Shown: piece after piece, positions 4,772 to 5,406 of the stretch
Numbering within the stretch: the first letter of the stretch is position 1
Layout: every line of letters starts with the position of its first letter
NCBI GenBank assembly: GCA_013329855.1
Contig: DUJI01000064.1
Coordinates: forward strand, 1-5,406
Reading direction: 5' to 3'
Length of the DNA stretch: 5,406 bases
Source: Thermoplasmata archaeon
GTDB lineage: Archaea > Thermoplasmatota > Thermoplasmata > RBG-16-68-12
Notes under the pieces: model-generated
What the model saw: the letters and a program-made list of their open reading frames with translations, nothing else
Told to the model about the DNA's origin: nothing
The model's database searches: none
Made by a program: the position numbers and the translations under genes

Positions 4772-5406
4772 TCACAGCAGGCCGAGGGCCTTCACGTGAC
4801 TCAGGAGGTCGTCGACCCTCCGCTCGTAGGTGTGGTCGGTGAGCGTGCGCTGCTGTCCTCTTCTCCCGATTTCCCTCGCCCTCTCCGGATTCGTCAGTAG
4901 TTGGCCGATCTTCTCGACGCAGTCGTCCACGCCCGAGTAGGTGATCACTTCCTCACCGGGGACGAACAGGTCTGCGAGGTCATCGGAGGCCTCCGTCACG
5001 ACGCAGGCCCCCATCCCCGTGGCCTCGAACAGCCGTTTGGCCGAGGCCGACTTCTCCGCGACGTCGATGTTCTTGTGGACGACGATGAGGTGGGAACCGT
5101 AGACCGAGTACAACTCGTCGCCCCAGGCGGGCCCCCGATAGGCACGCCTCAGGGGACTGTCCTCGGGGAGGTACTGCTCACCGTGCCCGTAGAAGTCGAT
5201 GGGGACGTGACGCGACAGGGCGTCGAGGAAGGCGATGCGGTCCCCGTAGTTGGGAGCGAGGTTGCCCACGAAGGCCACCCGCGGGATCCGGGCCTCCAGG
5301 GAGGGGATCCGATCGCAGATGCGGCGGTCGAACGCGTGACTAAGATGGGCGGCCCTGATCCCTCGATCCTCGAAGTGACGAACCAGGGACGGTATGCTGC
5401 TGAGGA
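4772..5406 (-). CDS. CgeB-like glycosyltransferase, C-terminal part (PF13524 type)
   Basis: The frame is open from the right edge to TGA 4774-4772, giving 210 residues; the N-terminus lies outside the window. Residues 1-30 (SIPSLVRHFEDRGIRA then LSHAFDRRI) match the linker region typical of CgeB/DUF3880-type glycosyltransferases, where it reads roughly PHLVE.FR..GI.A..L...FDPR. VAFVGNLAP at 43-51 begins the nucleotide-sugar-binding half of a GT-B fold. Residues about 120-205 fit the Glyco_trans_1_2 domain (PF13524): KRLFEATGMGACVVTE with Glu127, then DLFVPGEEVITY and a final DHTYERRVDDLL. The enzyme would transfer a sugar from a nucleotide donor in the cytoplasm. Donor and acceptor cannot be told from sequence, but surface-polysaccharide or glycoprotein assembly is usual for such genes. 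A GTG at 5278 is only an internal codon, because homology continues upstream of it. Confidence 0.9.
   Translation of the reverse strand, partial: LSSIPSLVRHFEDRGIRAAHLSHAFDRRICDRIPSLEARIPRVAFVGNLAPNYGDRIAFLDALSRHVPIDFYGHGEQYLPEDSPLRRAYRGPAWGDELYSVYGSHLIVVHKNIDVAEKSASAKRLFEATGMGACVVTEASDDLADLFVPGEEVITYSGVDDCVEKIGQLLTNPERAREIGRRGQQRTLTDHTYERRVDDLLSHVKALGLL

Noticed and set aside
4598..4900. Plus-strand frame of 100 codons overlapping the end of the glycosyltransferase gene
   Set aside because: It is antisense to a well-supported PF13524 C-terminus over its last third, and it has polar low-complexity composition and no ribosome-binding site.
5276..5278. GTG at 5278 as the start of the glycosyltransferase
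   Set aside because: The same frame continues upstream to the window edge with family-typical residues (FEDRGIRA and FDRR), so the codon is internal.

Overview
The window looks like chromosomal DNA from a GC-rich archaeon. Archaeal-type TATA elements sit at the expected distance upstream of two genes (331-340 and 2437-2446). One of these genes has a clear Shine-Dalgarno site and the other has none, as is common where leadered and leaderless transcripts coexist. A high-GC lineage such as Thermoplasmatota would fit, but there is no rRNA, ribosomal protein or other marker here, so placement below domain is only an inference.

Layout, left to right. Positions 1-298 (minus) hold the N-terminal 99 residues of a membrane protein. 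It starts like the DUF1616 family with two membrane helices and then turns into a predicted coiled coil. It runs off the left edge. Divergent to it, 511-1362 (plus) encodes a CPBP-family (CAAX protease / bacteriocin-processing type) intramembrane metalloprotease with all three active-site motifs. Facing it on the minus strand is a probable two-gene unit read from a promoter at about 2440. The first gene encodes a 215-aa protein with four membrane helices split by a charged, low-complexity linker (2409-1762). The second encodes an 83-aa protein with two membrane helices (1695-1444). I recognise neither.

Upstream of that unit, also on the minus strand, 3929-2598 encodes a secreted protein: signal peptide, six NHL/Vgb-like beta-propeller blades, then a C-terminal domain beginning with a Cys-Pro-Arg-Thr-Pro-Gly-Tyr-Trp-Lys-Asn-His motif. 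A gap of about 830 bases (3942-4771) follows with no confident gene. It contains several short perfect hairpins and one weak 74-codon frame. The right end (5406-4772, minus) is the C-terminal 210 residues of a CgeB/PF13524-like glycosyltransferase that starts outside the window.

Taken together the genes point to the cell envelope: membrane proteins, a membrane-embedded protease, an exported propeller protein and a glycosyltransferase. No shared pathway can be shown from the sequence. I saw no CRISPR array, insertion sequence, tRNA or rRNA, and no convincing new defence or mobile system. The least explained parts are the DUF1616/coiled-coil protein, the two-gene membrane unit, the propeller fusion and the long gap.
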